Positions 26,639-37,848 of a stretch of 64,000 bases of DNA are shown one piece after another (the stretch's first letter is position 1; each line of letters begins with the position of its first letter). Made by a program: the position numbers and the translations under genes. The stretch lies in the NCBI GenBank assembly GCA_036924835.1, contig JBAGRR010000001.1, forward strand, positions 3,425,001-3,489,000. Direction: 5' to 3'. The notes under the pieces were generated by a model, which ran no database searches, was not told the DNA's origin, and worked only from the letters and a program-made list of their open reading frames with translations. Source of the DNA: Nitrobacteraceae bacterium AZCC 1564 (GTDB lineage: Bacteria > Pseudomonadota > Alphaproteobacteria > Rhizobiales > Xanthobacteraceae).

Positions 26639-27679
26639 ATGTCATCCAGGTTTCAAATTCTTGTCTACGCGGCGTTGGCATCAGCCTCCGCCTGTTGGCC
26701 GCTGAGCGCAATGGCGCAGCAGGATGAACTCGATCCTGATATGCGGATTGAACGGTTGGAAAATCAGTTACGCACGCTGACCGGTCAGAACGAGGAACTG
26801 CAGTACCGCAATCGTCAGCTCGAGGAGCAGTTGCGCGCCTTGCAGGGGCAGGGAAGCCAACCCAACAATCAGGCTGTCGCTCCGCCGCGCGCGGCATCGC
26901 CGAACGTTGTGTCCGCGCCGCCTGCGCAGCAGGATTCCGGCTACTATCCGCCGCCGGCCCAGCAGCCGGCGTATGGTCAGCAACTCGTCGACGGCCCTGC
27001 GGTGATCACCGCGGCGCCACCTCCCGGAGGAGGACGTGGACGCCGTAATGATGCATTCGATCCAAGTCAAAATCCAAATGCGCCGGGCGTTCCGCGCGCC
27101 TTGGGCGGAGGTCAGATGCCGGTGACTGAGGGTGGGCCAGTTGGCGCTCCTGGCGGCCGCGGCGCAGGGGAGCCGCTCAACTTGTCAAACGTTGGCGGTC
27201 CACGTGATCCGTATGGTGCGCCTGCTGCCAATGTCCAGCGTGGCGCTCCGCCGCCAGGAAACACCATGGGCGCGCTGACCACTGCGCCGCCGTCGCAAAC
27301 GCCGCGCGACGAGTTCGACCTTGGTATCGGCTACATCCAGCGCAGGGATTATGCGCTCGCCGAAGAGACCATGCGGAATTTTGCGCAGAAGTACCCGAGC
27401 GATGCGCTGGTGCCGGATTCTCAATATTGGCTCGGTGAAAGCCTGTTCCAGCGGCAGAAATATCGTGACGCGGCTGAAGCTTTCTTGGGGGTGACCACGA
27501 AGTTTGACACATCCGCCAAGGCGCCTGATGCATTGTTGCGCCTGGGGCAATCCCTGGCAGCCCTGAAGGAGAAGGAAGCCGCCTGCGCCGCGTTTGGCGA
27601 GGTGACCCGCAAGTATCCACGCGCATCCAACGGCGTGAAGCAAGGCGTCGTCCGCGAGCAAAAACGCGTCGGTTGCTGA
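26639..27679 (+). CDS. cpoB: Tol-Pal system protein YbgF/CpoB
   Basis: Periplasmic TPR protein that coordinates Tol function with peptidoglycan synthesis in characterised bacteria. The 346-residue product has a Sec signal ending PLSAMAQ, then a trimerising coiled coil (IERLENQLRTLTGQNEELQ, about residues 37-55), a long Pro/Gly-rich disordered linker (about 65-215) and C-terminal TPR repeats beginning DEFDLGIGYIQRRDYALAEE. The linker is longer than in gamma-proteobacteria. pal-cpoB adjacency supports the call. Confidence 0.9.
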   Translation: MSSRFQILVYAALASASACWPLSAMAQQDELDPDMRIERLENQLRTLTGQNEELQYRNRQLEEQLRALQGQGSQPNNQAVAPPRAASPNVVSAPPAQQDSGYYPPPAQQPAYGQQLVDGPAVITAAPPPGGGRGRRNDAFDPSQNPNAPGVPRALGGGQMPVTEGGPVGAPGGRGAGEPLNLSNVGGPRDPYGAPAANVQRGAPPPGNTMGALTTAPPSQTPRDEFDLGIGYIQRRDYALAEETMRNFAQKYPSDALVPDSQYWLGESLFQRQKYRDAAEAFLGVTTKFDTSAKAPDALLRLGQSLAALKEKEAACAAFGEVTRKYPRASNGVKQGVVREQKRVGC

Positions 27680-27777
27680 TGGATATTCCCTTCGCCGATG
27701 AATTTCGGCAGAGGGGACTCCAGCGTGTTTTTACGGCATGATCCCGCGAGACGAAATCCGGGTCTCCGGACAACATC

Positions 27778-28806
27778 ATGCCCAAACTGAACACCTCCAA
27801 GGTTCTCTCCGCCGCTGATGCACGGCGGCTCTTCGCGGATTGGAAGTCGGCGCCCGCCATTGTGTTGGCAGTGTCGGGTGGCCCCGATTCCCTTGCCCTG
27901 ATGTGGCTTGCGGTGCGCTGGCGGCGGGCGCTCAAGGCAGGTCCGAATCTGGTGGCCGTGACGGTCGATCACGGATTGCGCACTGAGGCCGCCAGGGAAG
28001 CACGCCATGTCAAACAACTTGCGAAATCGCTTGGAATCGAACACCGCACCCTGCGGTGGACCGGCCCTAAACCAAAGACGGGACTGCCTGCCGCGGCACG
28101 CGAGGCGCGTTACCGGCTGCTGATGCGGGCAGCGAGGGATTCCGGCGCATCGCATGTCTTCACCGCCCATACGCAGGATGACCAGGCTGAGACGTTCATC
28201 ATGCGGATGTCGCGCGGGAGCGGCATCGCGGGCCTCGCCGCCATGGCGCGCGAAACGGCGCGCGACGATGTGATCCTCGCGCGGCCCTTGCTGGATGTGC
28301 CAAAGGTCCAACTCGTTGCTTCGCTCGCAAAGGCCAAAATCGGATTTGCAGATGATCCAACCAATCATGACCAGCGCTTCACCCGTCCGCGTCTGCGCGC
28401 GCTGATGCCGGCGCTGGCGGCAGAAGGGGTTGACGCGCGCAGCTTGTCGCGGCTGACGGCCCGGCTGGCGCGCGCCAATGCGGCCCTTGAAGCTATGACC
28501 GACGGTGCCGAGCGGTACCTGAAAAGCATGAACGGTTCCGAGTCCGGGGTTGATTTCGCGGCCTTTGCCGCTATGTCGGACGAAATTCGCGTCCGGCTCC
28601 TGCTCCGTGCGATCAATCGCCTCGGTCATGAGGGGCCTGCAGAGCTCGGCAAGGTTGAAGCGTTATTGCAGGCGATGGACGACGCGGTGCGCGGAAAGGC
28701 GGCCCAAAAAGGAGGCATCCGGTTCAAACAGACGCTGGCTGGAGCAGTGATCAGCGTTGCACGCAATCGGGTTCTCGTCGCCCCGGCGCCGCCACGTAAC
28801 CGCTAG
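27778..28806 (+). CDS. tilS: tRNA(Ile)-lysidine synthase TilS
   Basis: Modifies C34 of the minor isoleucine tRNA to lysidine, which changes its decoding from AUG to AUA. The 342-residue protein has the N-type ATP pyrophosphatase P-loop AVSGGPDSLALM (about residues 31-42), TVDHGLR, and HTQDDQAETFIMRMSRGSG (about residues 130-148). It is a short form lacking the long C-terminal domains of Escherichia coli TilS. Its TAG stop (28804-28806) lies in a CTAG which begins a decayed palindromic element. Confidence 0.92.
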   Translation: MPKLNTSKVLSAADARRLFADWKSAPAIVLAVSGGPDSLALMWLAVRWRRALKAGPNLVAVTVDHGLRTEAAREARHVKQLAKSLGIEHRTLRWTGPKPKTGLPAAAREARYRLLMRAARDSGASHVFTAHTQDDQAETFIMRMSRGSGIAGLAAMARETARDDVILARPLLDVPKVQLVASLAKAKIGFADDPTNHDQRFTRPRLRALMPALAAEGVDARSLSRLTARLARANAALEAMTDGAERYLKSMNGSESGVDFAAFAAMSDEIRVRLLLRAINRLGHEGPAELGKVEALLQAMDDAVRGKAAQKGGIRFKQTLAGAVISVARNRVLVAPAPPRNR

Positions 28807-28922
28807 CGTTCGGATGCGAAAGGGACACAAGCGAGCCTATGATTCTAGTGTGGTTCAGGTTCAGAGGTTCGCTGGAAGGAATCGCAGGAAAGATCGGGCG
28901 AACTTCTGAACCACCACACTAG
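28803..28922. repeat. Decayed element (28803-28840) and CTAG palindrome (28845-28922)
   Basis: 28803-28840 keeps the CTAGCG end, GGATGCGAA, AGGGACAC and the doublet spacer GAGCCTATGATT, but has lost most of the stem. The intact member has arms GGTTCAGAGGTTCGC / GCGAACTTCTGAACC and ends TAGTGTGG / CCACACTAG; one arm has a G:T-type mismatch (GAGG against CTTC). Its loop is the reverse complement of the 53155 element's loop with a few changes. The first CTAG contains the tilS stop. Confidence 0.85.
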
Positions 28923-29086
28923 TGGTCCGATTCTAACATTCGCATCCCGTTTCAGCAGGCACCTCCTGCGAATGTTAGAATCAGAGGACCACTAGCAAAT
29001 ATAAGTTTCTAGTGGAGTTTTGGATTTGACATTCGCTTGACGAACTCGCGGCCGGGTGGGTTGCGAATGTCAATCCGCCCCACTAG
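28919..29086. repeat. CTAG palindromic doublet (28919-28995 and 29009-29086)
   Basis: First member: GATTCTAACATTCGC / GCGAATGTTAGAATC arms, ends CTAGTGGTCC / GGACCACTAG. Second: GGATTTGACATTCGC / GCGAATGTCAAATCC arms, ends CTAGTGGAG / CCCCACTAG. It abuts the preceding element, sharing CTAG 28919-28922. The same doublet, including spacer CAAATATAAGTTT, occurs reversed at 58315-58482. Sequence 29087-29310 carries the ftsH promoter and leader. Confidence 0.95.
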
Positions 29087-29122
29087 ACGCAGGGCAGGTC
29101 GCAGAAAATACCTTAACCACTG

Positions 29123-29151
29123 TTGAAATCGCCGGGACGAACGCCCTTATT
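29123..29151 (+). promoter_or_regulatory. Candidate ftsH promoter
   Basis: TTGAAA (29123-29128), 17 bases, CTTATT (29146-29151), preceded and followed by C-rich bases (GTTGAAAT, CCCTTATTTC). This fits a sigma70-type spacing and resembles heat-shock sigma32 promoters of alphaproteobacteria, reasonable for ftsH. Assignment by pattern only. Confidence 0.4.
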
Positions 29152-29310
29152 TCACCCGGAATGGCGGTAATATGCGTTAAATAGTCCTAAGGGGTTCCCT
29201 TGGCATCAAGGGGAGCCGTACTTAGATTGTATTGCAACCCGCCCGGAAAAATCCTGTTGCCGGCCCAAAAGATATAAGGCCGTAATCCGCTCGGCTACGA
29301 AGGAAGCCCA

Positions 29311-31227
<1,917 letters not shown>

Positions 31228-31249
31228 GCCCAACATCACTGACTTTACG

Positions 31250-31281
31250 AAAGGCCGGCGTTCAGCCGGCCTTTCCTTTGG
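31250..31281 (+). terminator. Rho-independent terminator after ftsH
   Basis: AAAGGCCGGC GTTCA GCCGGCCTTT (31250-31274), a 10-bp stem, followed by CCTTTGGG; the T-tract is partly within the stem. Confidence 0.8.
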
Positions 31282-31288
31282 GCTGATG

Positions 31289-31520
31289 CTAGTGTCCTGA
31301 ATCCGAAGTTCGCCTCATATGCAGCGCATCCCGTAGCGAACTTCGGATTCGAAAGGACGCTAGTAACCTATGATTCTAGTGTCCCGATTCCGAAGTTCGC
31401 GCAGGCTTGCGGCTCTACTTGGAAGAACTTCAAATCCGCGGCACTCCTGTGGTTCAGGTTCAGAAGTTCGCTTAGAGGACCCGCCGAGAAAATGAAGCGA
31501 ACTTCTGAACCACCACACTA
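31289..31520. repeat. Cluster of three CTAG elements (31289-31363, 31376-31445, 31447-31520)
   Basis: First: GAATCCGAAGTTCGC / GCGAACTTCGGATTC arms; loop matches the reverse complement of the 7320 loop. Spacer TAACCTATGATT. Second is a chimera: left arm GATTCCGAAGTTCGC, right arm AAGAACTTCAAATCCGCGGCACT, joined at CTTGCGGC, the two halves being those of the 13155-13320 doublet. Third: GGTTCAGAAGTTCGC / GCGAACTTCTGAACC with CCTGTGG / CCACACTA ends. The rest of 31228-31625 shows only the ftsH terminator. Confidence 0.92.
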
Positions 31521-31625
31521 TTGCATGGGGTGTATGCATTCCGCCGTTATTTGACATTGTTGGCAGTCCGCTGGCTTGACCGCGCGCCGCATTCACCGCA
31601 CCGATGATTTCTCAGCGTATGAAGC

Positions 31626-32384
31626 ATGACGACCCACCCGACAACTCCCGACCATTTTCACGCGCCGGCTTACTGGTCGCGCAAAGCCATCGTTCCAGGC
31701 ATTTATGCCATCTCCCCGATGCTTCCCGGCACGATCGCCTTCGGCCTCGCGTTTGGCGCGCTGTGCGCCCAGAAAAGTTTTACGCTTGGTGAGGTGCAGG
31801 TGATGATGGCCTTCGTCTATGGAGGCCTCTCTCAGTTCGTGGCGGTTCAATCCTGGCCCGACACGCTGACGGTTTCTTCGATTGCGACGCTGGCGTTGTT
31901 GACCACCACCGTCAACATTCGCTTCTCGCTGATGAGCGCGAGCCTGCGTCCCTGGTTCGGGACGTTGCCGGCGTGGCAGTCTTATCCCTCTATGCTGCTG
32001 GTGACTGATGGCGGCTGGCTCGCCGCCACGCGCTATCGAAACCACGGCGGCGCCGATGCGTCGTTCTTCGTGGGCGGGGGCATTCTGCTCTACATCGTCT
32101 GGTTTCTTTCGTCGGTGCCGGGATATCTGATCGCTGGTCAACTGAGCGATCCGAAGAAGTACGGTGTCGACTTGATCATGCCGGCCTTCTACGCGGCGAT
32201 GCTGGTCCCGGCGTGGAAAGGTCCACGCCTCGCGATCCCATGGCTGGTCGCAGGGGCCGTCGCGTTGACGGTGCATTGGCTGGTGCCTGGCTGGTGGTTC
32301 ATTATCACGGGGGCGCTGTCCGGCGCGATCACCGCGGGACTGATGGATGAGCCAACGAAGCAGGACGAGGGACGGCCGGCATGA
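31626..32384 (+). CDS. azlC: AzlC family branched-chain amino acid exporter subunit
   Basis: Large subunit of a two-component AzlCD exporter; characterised members export branched-chain amino acids or their analogues. The 252-residue protein has about seven hydrophobic segments and the family motifs PMLPGTIAFGLAFGALCAQ (about residues 31-49), VYGGLSQFVAVQ and TTTVNIRFSLMSASL. It overlaps azlD by 4 bp (ATGA), so the subunits are made together. Substrate here is inferred from family only. Confidence 0.88.
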   Translation: MTTHPTTPDHFHAPAYWSRKAIVPGIYAISPMLPGTIAFGLAFGALCAQKSFTLGEVQVMMAFVYGGLSQFVAVQSWPDTLTVSSIATLALLTTTVNIRFSLMSASLRPWFGTLPAWQSYPSMLLVTDGGWLAATRYRNHGGADASFFVGGGILLYIVWFLSSVPGYLIAGQLSDPKKYGVDLIMPAFYAAMLVPAWKGPRLAIPWLVAGAVALTVHWLVPGWWFIITGALSGAITAGLMDEPTKQDEGRPA

Positions 32385-32698
32385 GCGATTTCGTGCGTTC
32401 CGACGTCATGCTGGCCTTTGCGGTGATGATGGTGGTGACAGTGGCTTCGCGTCTCGGCGGCTTCTGGCTGATGGGGTACGTCAACATCACACCGCGCGTG
32501 CGCCGAATGCTCGATGCCTTGCCGGGGTCGATCATTATCGCCGCGGCGCTGCCGGTGGCCGTCAACGGAGGCCCAATCGTCTTGCTGGCCATCGCAGCTG
32601 CAATCGCCATCACCATCATCCGGCGCAATGAATTCGTCGCCGTGATTACTGGTATGCTCGTGGCTGCGTTGGCGCGTGCGATGGGATTCGATGGTTGA
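32381..32698 (+). CDS. azlD: AzlD family small exporter subunit
   Basis: Small partner of AzlC. The 105-residue protein contains about four hydrophobic stretches and the motif VTVASRLGGFWLMGYVNITP near its N-terminus, then the MLDALPGSIIIAAALP segment typical of the family. The ATG lies in the azlC stop, so expression is coupled. No terminator is seen before the TetR gene at 32823. Confidence 0.87.
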   Translation: MSDFVRSDVMLAFAVMMVVTVASRLGGFWLMGYVNITPRVRRMLDALPGSIIIAAALPVAVNGGPIVLLAIAAAIAITIIRRNEFVAVITGMLVAALARAMGFDG

Positions 32699-32822
32699 GT
32701 TTTTGGGCTGAACTTTTGGCCTTGAGTTTTTGCTGCAGTGCGAATTTTAATGCAGTTGTTTCAAATATCTTGTTTCCCGTTTTGAATTATTGTTCACTTC
32801 TTTCGGGAGGCAAGTGACGTCA

Positions 32823-33515
32823 ATGGTTTACAGGCGCACCCATCAGGTCGTGAAACGCCTCGCTGCGCGGCGCAATGCGATCCTCACGGCAGCCCGCGAC
32901 GCGGCCGCGGAAGGTGGCATGGTCGCGGTTCAGATCGCGCCCGTCGCCACGCGTGCCAACGTCGCGGCGGGTACGGTGTACCGCTATTTTCCCTCGAAGG
33001 CTGACTTGATTTCAGAACTCATCGCTGATGTTTCGCGAACGGAACTGGCCGCGATTCGCCGGGCCGCGGATGCGGCGCCGGGTCCATCGTCGGCGTTGGC
33101 AGCGGCGGTGACAACCATCGCAGTTCACGTGGTGTCGAATCGCAAGCTGGCTTGGGGTATTCTCGCTGAGCCAGTGGACGTTGACGTGACCGAATCGCGG
33201 ATGGCAAGCCGCCGCGAGATCGCCGCCGAGATGGAAACGCGTATCGAAGCGGCCGTGCGCGCAGGTCATTTGCCCGCGCAGGATACGGCGCTGGCGGCGA
33301 CCGCGCTGATCGGCGCCTTGCATGAATCGCTCGTCGGGCCGCTCGCGCCTGCCGACCTGGATGACCCAGCAAAGCTGCGCGACGCGGTGCAGACGATTAC
33401 CTTGTTCGCGTTGCGGGCTGTCGGCGTGCTTGACGCCCGGGCCCGCGGCCTTGTCGTCCAGGCCGTCATGCCGGTGATGCCTCCCAAGCGCGAGGTGGGT
33501 GCTCTGGTCGGCTAA
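32823..33515 (+). CDS. TetR/AcrR family regulator
   Basis: A 230-residue regulator from ATG 32823 (MVYRRTHQVVKRLAARRNA). GTG 32814 and a start at 32790 are alternatives; a GGGAGG box at 32805-32810 is close to them. Helix-turn-helix: GMVAVQIAPVATRANVAAGT then VYRYFPSKADLISELIADVS (about residues 34-73). It lies between azlCD and glcDEF on the same strand, so it could control either neighbour. No clear palindromic operator was found beside it. Confidence 0.85.
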   Translation: MVYRRTHQVVKRLAARRNAILTAARDAAAEGGMVAVQIAPVATRANVAAGTVYRYFPSKADLISELIADVSRTELAAIRRAADAAPGPSSALAAAVTTIAVHVVSNRKLAWGILAEPVDVDVTESRMASRREIAAEMETRIEAAVRAGHLPAQDTALAATALIGALHESLVGPLAPADLDDPAKLRDAVQTITLFALRAVGVLDARARGLVVQAVMPVMPPKREVGALVG

Positions 33516-33627
33516 GCTGCTGTGCGCCGTACGTCGCCAGCTTTGAACTATTCAAAACCGGCAAGACGTGCTTGAACGTCGGAAAAATCAAGGCGCGGCG
33601 AACACCCGTCGTTCTGGGAGATTTCTG

Positions 33628-35121
33628 ATGTCCATCATGATGCCTGAAGCCGATCAGGCTGTTCTGAATCGTCGCGAGGAAATCGTTACTGCGTTGCGCA
33701 AGATCGTGCCCGGGGAGGGTGTGATCTCCACTGCTCTGGAGATGACGCCCTACGAATCCGATGCACTGACGGCGTATCGGCAGCCGCCGATGGTGGTGGT
33801 GTTGCCGGACACGACCGAGCAGGTCTCCCAGGTCCTGAAATATTGCTACGACAATGGCATCAAGGTGGTTCCGCGCGGGTCCGGGACCTCGCTGTCGGGC
33901 GGCTCGCTGCCGCTCAAGGACGCCGTGTTGCTGGGTCTAGGCAAGTTCAAGCGCGTGCGGGAGATCGACTTCGAAAACCGCGTCGCTGTGGTCGAACCCG
34001 GCGTCACCAATCTGGCCATCAGTCAGGCGGTGGCCCACGAAGGATTTTATTACGCGCCAGATCCCTCATCGCAGATTGCATGCTCGATCGGCGGCAACAT
34101 CGGTGAAAACTCCGGCGGCGTGCACAGTCTCAAATACGGCATGACCACCAATAACGTGCTGGGCTGCGAGATCGTGCTGATCACCGGCGAAATCCTGCGG
34201 ATCGGCAGCAAGGCGCCGGAGACCGACGGCTATGACCTGATGGGGATCATTACAGGCTCCGAGGGCCTTCTCGGCGTCGTGACCGAGGTGACGGTGCGCA
34301 TTCTGAAAAAGCCGGAAACGGCGCGCGCGCTGATGGTGGGCTTCGCAGAGGTCGAGGCCGCTGGACAGTGCGTGGCAAACATCATCGGTGCCGGCATCAT
34401 TCCTGGTGGCATGGAGATGATGGATCGGAACGCGATCCACGCGGCGGAGGCTTTCGTCCATGCCGGATATCCGCTCGACGTCGAAGCGCTGCTGATCATT
34501 GAACTGGATGGCCCTGGCGTTGAAGTCGATGAGTTGATTGGACGCGTGGAGAAAATTGCGCGGGATTGTGGATCGACGACGCTGCAGATTTCCAACTCCG
34601 AACAGGAGCGGCTGCTGTTTTGGGCCGGTCGCAAAGCGGCGTTCCCGGCGGTCGGACGCATGTCGCCGGATTATCTGTGTATGGATGGCACGATTCCACG
34701 CGGCAAGCTCCCGGAAGCGCTGGCGCGGATTCGCGATCTTTCCGAGAAATACGGGCTGCGCGTTGCAAACGTGTTTCACGCCGGCGACGGCAACCTTCAC
34801 CCGCTCATTCTGTACGATGCGAATGTCCCGGAGGAAATGGAAAAGGCCGAAGCTTTCGGCTCGGATATCTTGCGGGCCTGTGTTGAACTCGGCGGTGTGC
34901 TGACGGGCGAGCATGGGGTCGGCGTCGAAAAGCGTGACCTGATGCCGGAGATGTTCTCCGATATCGATCTGGCCCAGCAGCAGCGCCTCAAATGTGCGTT
35001 CGACGCGCAAGGTCTCTTGAATCCCGGCAAGGTGTTTCCGACCTTGCACCGTTGTGCGGAGCTTGGCCGTGTCCACGTCCATGGCGGCAAGCTCGCATTT
35101 CCAGACATTCCGCGATTTTGA
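33628..35121 (+). CDS. glcD: Glycolate oxidase subunit GlcD (FAD-linked)
   Basis: FAD subunit of the membrane-associated glycolate oxidase complex, converting glycolate to glyoxylate. The 497-residue product from ATG 33628 (GGGAG box at 33616) has a PCMH FAD domain with VPRGSGTSLSGGSLP (about residues 83-97) and CSIGGNIGENSGG, and a C-terminal FAD-oxidase domain with NVFHAGDGNLHP and the closing GEHGVGVEKRDLM. An upstream in-frame start at 33568 lacks a ribosome site. First gene of glcD-glcE-glcF. Confidence 0.93.
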   Translation: MSIMMPEADQAVLNRREEIVTALRKIVPGEGVISTALEMTPYESDALTAYRQPPMVVVLPDTTEQVSQVLKYCYDNGIKVVPRGSGTSLSGGSLPLKDAVLLGLGKFKRVREIDFENRVAVVEPGVTNLAISQAVAHEGFYYAPDPSSQIACSIGGNIGENSGGVHSLKYGMTTNNVLGCEIVLITGEILRIGSKAPETDGYDLMGIITGSEGLLGVVTEVTVRILKKPETARALMVGFAEVEAAGQCVANIIGAGIIPGGMEMMDRNAIHAAEAFVHAGYPLDVEALLIIELDGPGVEVDELIGRVEKIARDCGSTTLQISNSEQERLLFWAGRKAAFPAVGRMSPDYLCMDGTIPRGKLPEALARIRDLSEKYGLRVANVFHAGDGNLHPLILYDANVPEEMEKAEAFGSDILRACVELGGVLTGEHGVGVEKRDLMPEMFSDIDLAQQQRLKCAFDAQGLLNPGKVFPTLHRCAELGRVHVHGGKLAFPDIPRF

Positions 35122-35191
35122 TCGTTATATCGGATGACAGAAAGCGCCGGGTGTTCGGCTGAAATGACTTTGTGAAAGAAACGAGAAGCGC

Positions 35192-36424
35192 GTGGATACT
35201 TTGAAAGTTCGTGATGCCAAGGATGTCGAGCAGGCGGTGCGCCAGGCGCTCGCCGCCGAACAGCCGCTGGAAATTATCGGCCATGGCAGCAAGCGGGCGA
35301 TCGGTCTGCCGATGGTGACCAATGCCGTGCTTGATCTGTCGGCGTTGAATGCCGTGACCTCCTACGAGCCCAGTGAGTTAATCATTACGGTGCAGGCCGG
35401 TGCGCCGATTGCAGACGTGCTATCGCTGATCGACTCGAAAAATCAGGAATTTGCATTCGACCCGATGGATACATCGCTGCTGCTGGGAACGCCGCGCGGT
35501 GCCGGAACGATCGGTGGAACAATCTCGGCCGGCTTGGCGGGCCCCCGTCGCATCAAGGCTGGCGGTGCACGGGATCATTTGCTCGGTGCCGAGGCGGTCT
35601 CTGGTTTTGGTGATTCGTTCAAAGCTGGCGGCAAGGTCGTGAAGAATGTCACCGGCTATGATCTCTGCAAGCTTCTGGCTGGTTCGTGGGGCACGCTCTC
35701 GGTAATGACCGAGGTGACCTTGAAAGTGATGCCCAAGGCCGAGAGCGAGCGCACGCTGGTTCTGCGGGGGCTGGACGACGTCGCCGCCAACAAGGCCATG
35801 ACCATGGCCCTGGGGTCGTCGTTCGACGTGTCGGGTGTCGCACATTTGCCAGCATCGTCGTTGCGCGGCGCCAACGGGGCGTTGTCGAGTCTTGGTTCAC
35901 TTCAGAAGGCGGTGACGTTGATCCGGCTCGAAGGCATCGGCGCTTCGGTGGTCGATCGCGCAAAATCGGTCAGCGGCATTTTGGCGTCATTTGGCACCGT
36001 CGATATGATTGAAGACGACGTCTCCCGGGCGACGTGGGCGGCGGTGCGCGATGTGCTGCCATTCGCAGTCGACGGTCCGCTTGGAGCATGGCCGGTATGG
36101 CGCATCGTGTGCCCGCCCGCGTCCGGTGGTGCCTTCGGCCAGGCGCTTGCCCGCGATACGGGCGGCGATGTCATCTACGACTGGGGTGGAGGCCTGATCT
36201 GGGCGGCCCTGCCGCCAGCGCCGGATGCCCACGCTGCACTATTACGCGAACACCTGAAGCCAATCGGCGGACACGCCACGTTGATCCGTGCCAGCGATGA
36301 GATGCGCACTGCGGTCGACGTTTTTCATCCGCAGCAGGCGGGGGTTGCTGCGCTTGGACAGCGCGTCAAGGCCAGCTTCGATCCCAAGAACATCCTCAAC
36401 CGCGGCCGCATGGTTCGCGCCTGA
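35192..36424 (+). CDS. glcE: Glycolate oxidase subunit GlcE
   Basis: Second flavin-domain subunit of glycolate oxidase. The 410-residue protein, starting GTG 35192 (MDTLKVRDAKDVEQAV), has a degenerate PCMH domain: IIGHGSKRAIGLP (about residues 29-41), GTPRGAGTIGGTISAGLAGP, then GGKVVKNVTGYDLCKLLAGSWG, and ends FDPKNILNRGRM as in the family. It lies 70 bp after glcD and 18 bp before glcF. Confidence 0.92.
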   Translation: MDTLKVRDAKDVEQAVRQALAAEQPLEIIGHGSKRAIGLPMVTNAVLDLSALNAVTSYEPSELIITVQAGAPIADVLSLIDSKNQEFAFDPMDTSLLLGTPRGAGTIGGTISAGLAGPRRIKAGGARDHLLGAEAVSGFGDSFKAGGKVVKNVTGYDLCKLLAGSWGTLSVMTEVTLKVMPKAESERTLVLRGLDDVAANKAMTMALGSSFDVSGVAHLPASSLRGANGALSSLGSLQKAVTLIRLEGIGASVVDRAKSVSGILASFGTVDMIEDDVSRATWAAVRDVLPFAVDGPLGAWPVWRIVCPPASGGAFGQALARDTGGDVIYDWGGGLIWAALPPAPDAHAALLREHLKPIGGHATLIRASDEMRTAVDVFHPQQAGVAALGQRVKASFDPKNILNRGRMVRA

Positions 36425-36442
36425 TCGGGAATTCCTGACACC

Positions 36443-37777
36443 ATGAAGACCGAATTTTCCGCCGTGCAGCTCGCCGATCCGGATATCCGGGAGGCCGACA
36501 AGATCTTGCGCGCCTGCGTGCATTGCGGGTTCTGTACCGCGACCTGTCCGACCTACGTGCTATTGGGTGACGAACTCGATAGCCCCCGGGGCCGCATCTA
36601 TCTCATCAAGGACATGCTTGAGAATGACCGCAAGCCAACTCAGGAGGTGGTCAAGCATGTCGATCGATGCCTGTCGTGTCTGGCCTGCATGACCACATGC
36701 CCCTCAGGGGTCAACTATATGCACCTCGTCGATCAGGCGCGGGTCAAGGTCGAGAATGAATATGCCCGGCCGCTCTCGGAGCGCATTCTGCGCTCGCTCC
36801 TGGGCACCGTGCTGCCGCGACCCGGGCTTTTCCGGGCGAGCATGGTGGCGGCCCGGCTGGTCAAGCCGCTGGCATCGCTACTGCCAGCCTCACCGGCTGG
36901 GCAAGCGAATCCGACGTTTTTCGACCGGGTCCGCGCGATGCTGGCGCTCGCGCCTCGTGCGTTGCCGCAGCCCGGGCCTGTCGGGGGGACTGTCTTTCCG
37001 GCGGTCGGTACGAAGCGTGGCCGCGTCGCCCTCCTACAGGGATGTGCCCAGCAGGTGCTGTCACCGGCCATCAACCAAGCTGCCATTCGTTTCCTGACGC
37101 GCCACGGCATCGAGGTGGTGCTGGTCGCTGACGAACAGTGCTGCGGTTCACTGACGCATCATATGGGACGGGACGATGACGCACTGCGGCGGGCACGGGC
37201 CAACATTGATGTCTGGACCAAAGAGGCGGACAGCAAAGGTCTCGATGCCATCCTGATCACCACCTCCGGGTGCGGCACCACCATCAAAGACTACGGTTAT
37301 ATGCTGCGCGAAGATCGGGCCTATGCGGCGAAGGCCAAGCGGGTTTCGGCGCTTGCGAAGGACGTAACCGAGTATGTGGGAAGTCTGGACATCGCATGGC
37401 CGCAAGGTGGCAAGGACCTTGTCGTGGCTTATCACTCCGCGTGTTCGCTGCAGCACGGCCAGAAAATCACGCAGCTTCCGAAAGAATTGCTTTCCAAGAG
37501 CGGATTCGTGGTGAAAGATGTACCAGAGAGTCATCTGTGTTGCGGTTCGGCGGGAACGTACAACATCCTCCAGCCCGATATTGCGAAGAGATTGCGCGAA
37601 CGCAAGATCGCGAATATTGCTTCGGTGAAGCCGGATATTATTTCAGCCGGCAACATCGGCTGTATCGTACAGATAGGCTCAGTGCAGCGTACCGACGGAA
37701 AGTCAGTCCCTGTAGTGCACACGGTTGAATTGCTCGATTGGGCGACAGGCGGTCCTCGGCCAGAACTATTGAATTGA
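36443..37777 (+). CDS. glcF: Glycolate oxidase iron-sulfur subunit GlcF
   Basis: Iron-sulfur subunit passing electrons from the flavin subunits to the quinone pool. The 444-residue protein has two ferredoxin-type 4Fe-4S clusters, CVHCGFCTATCP (about residues 23-34) and CLSCLACMTTCP (about 74-85), and two CCG domains with EQCCGSLTHH and HLCCGSAGTYN. Last gene of the glcDEF operon; all three subunits appear complete, so the complex should be functional. Confidence 0.94.
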   Translation: MKTEFSAVQLADPDIREADKILRACVHCGFCTATCPTYVLLGDELDSPRGRIYLIKDMLENDRKPTQEVVKHVDRCLSCLACMTTCPSGVNYMHLVDQARVKVENEYARPLSERILRSLLGTVLPRPGLFRASMVAARLVKPLASLLPASPAGQANPTFFDRVRAMLALAPRALPQPGPVGGTVFPAVGTKRGRVALLQGCAQQVLSPAINQAAIRFLTRHGIEVVLVADEQCCGSLTHHMGRDDDALRRARANIDVWTKEADSKGLDAILITTSGCGTTIKDYGYMLREDRAYAAKAKRVSALAKDVTEYVGSLDIAWPQGGKDLVVAYHSACSLQHGQKITQLPKELLSKSGFVVKDVPESHLCCGSAGTYNILQPDIAKRLRERKIANIASVKPDIISAGNIGCIVQIGSVQRTDGKSVPVVHTVELLDWATGGPRPELLN

Positions 37778-37848
37778 TCGAAGAGCCCCCGCGATGGGAG
37801 TGCTTGAATCGCTGATCGCGTTTGCTCAGCGGAAGCAGGAGGACCACG

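Noticed and set aside
27421..28629. A 402-codon minus-strand frame across cpoB/tilS
   Set aside because: It overlaps two well-supported genes on the other strand and shows no family features.
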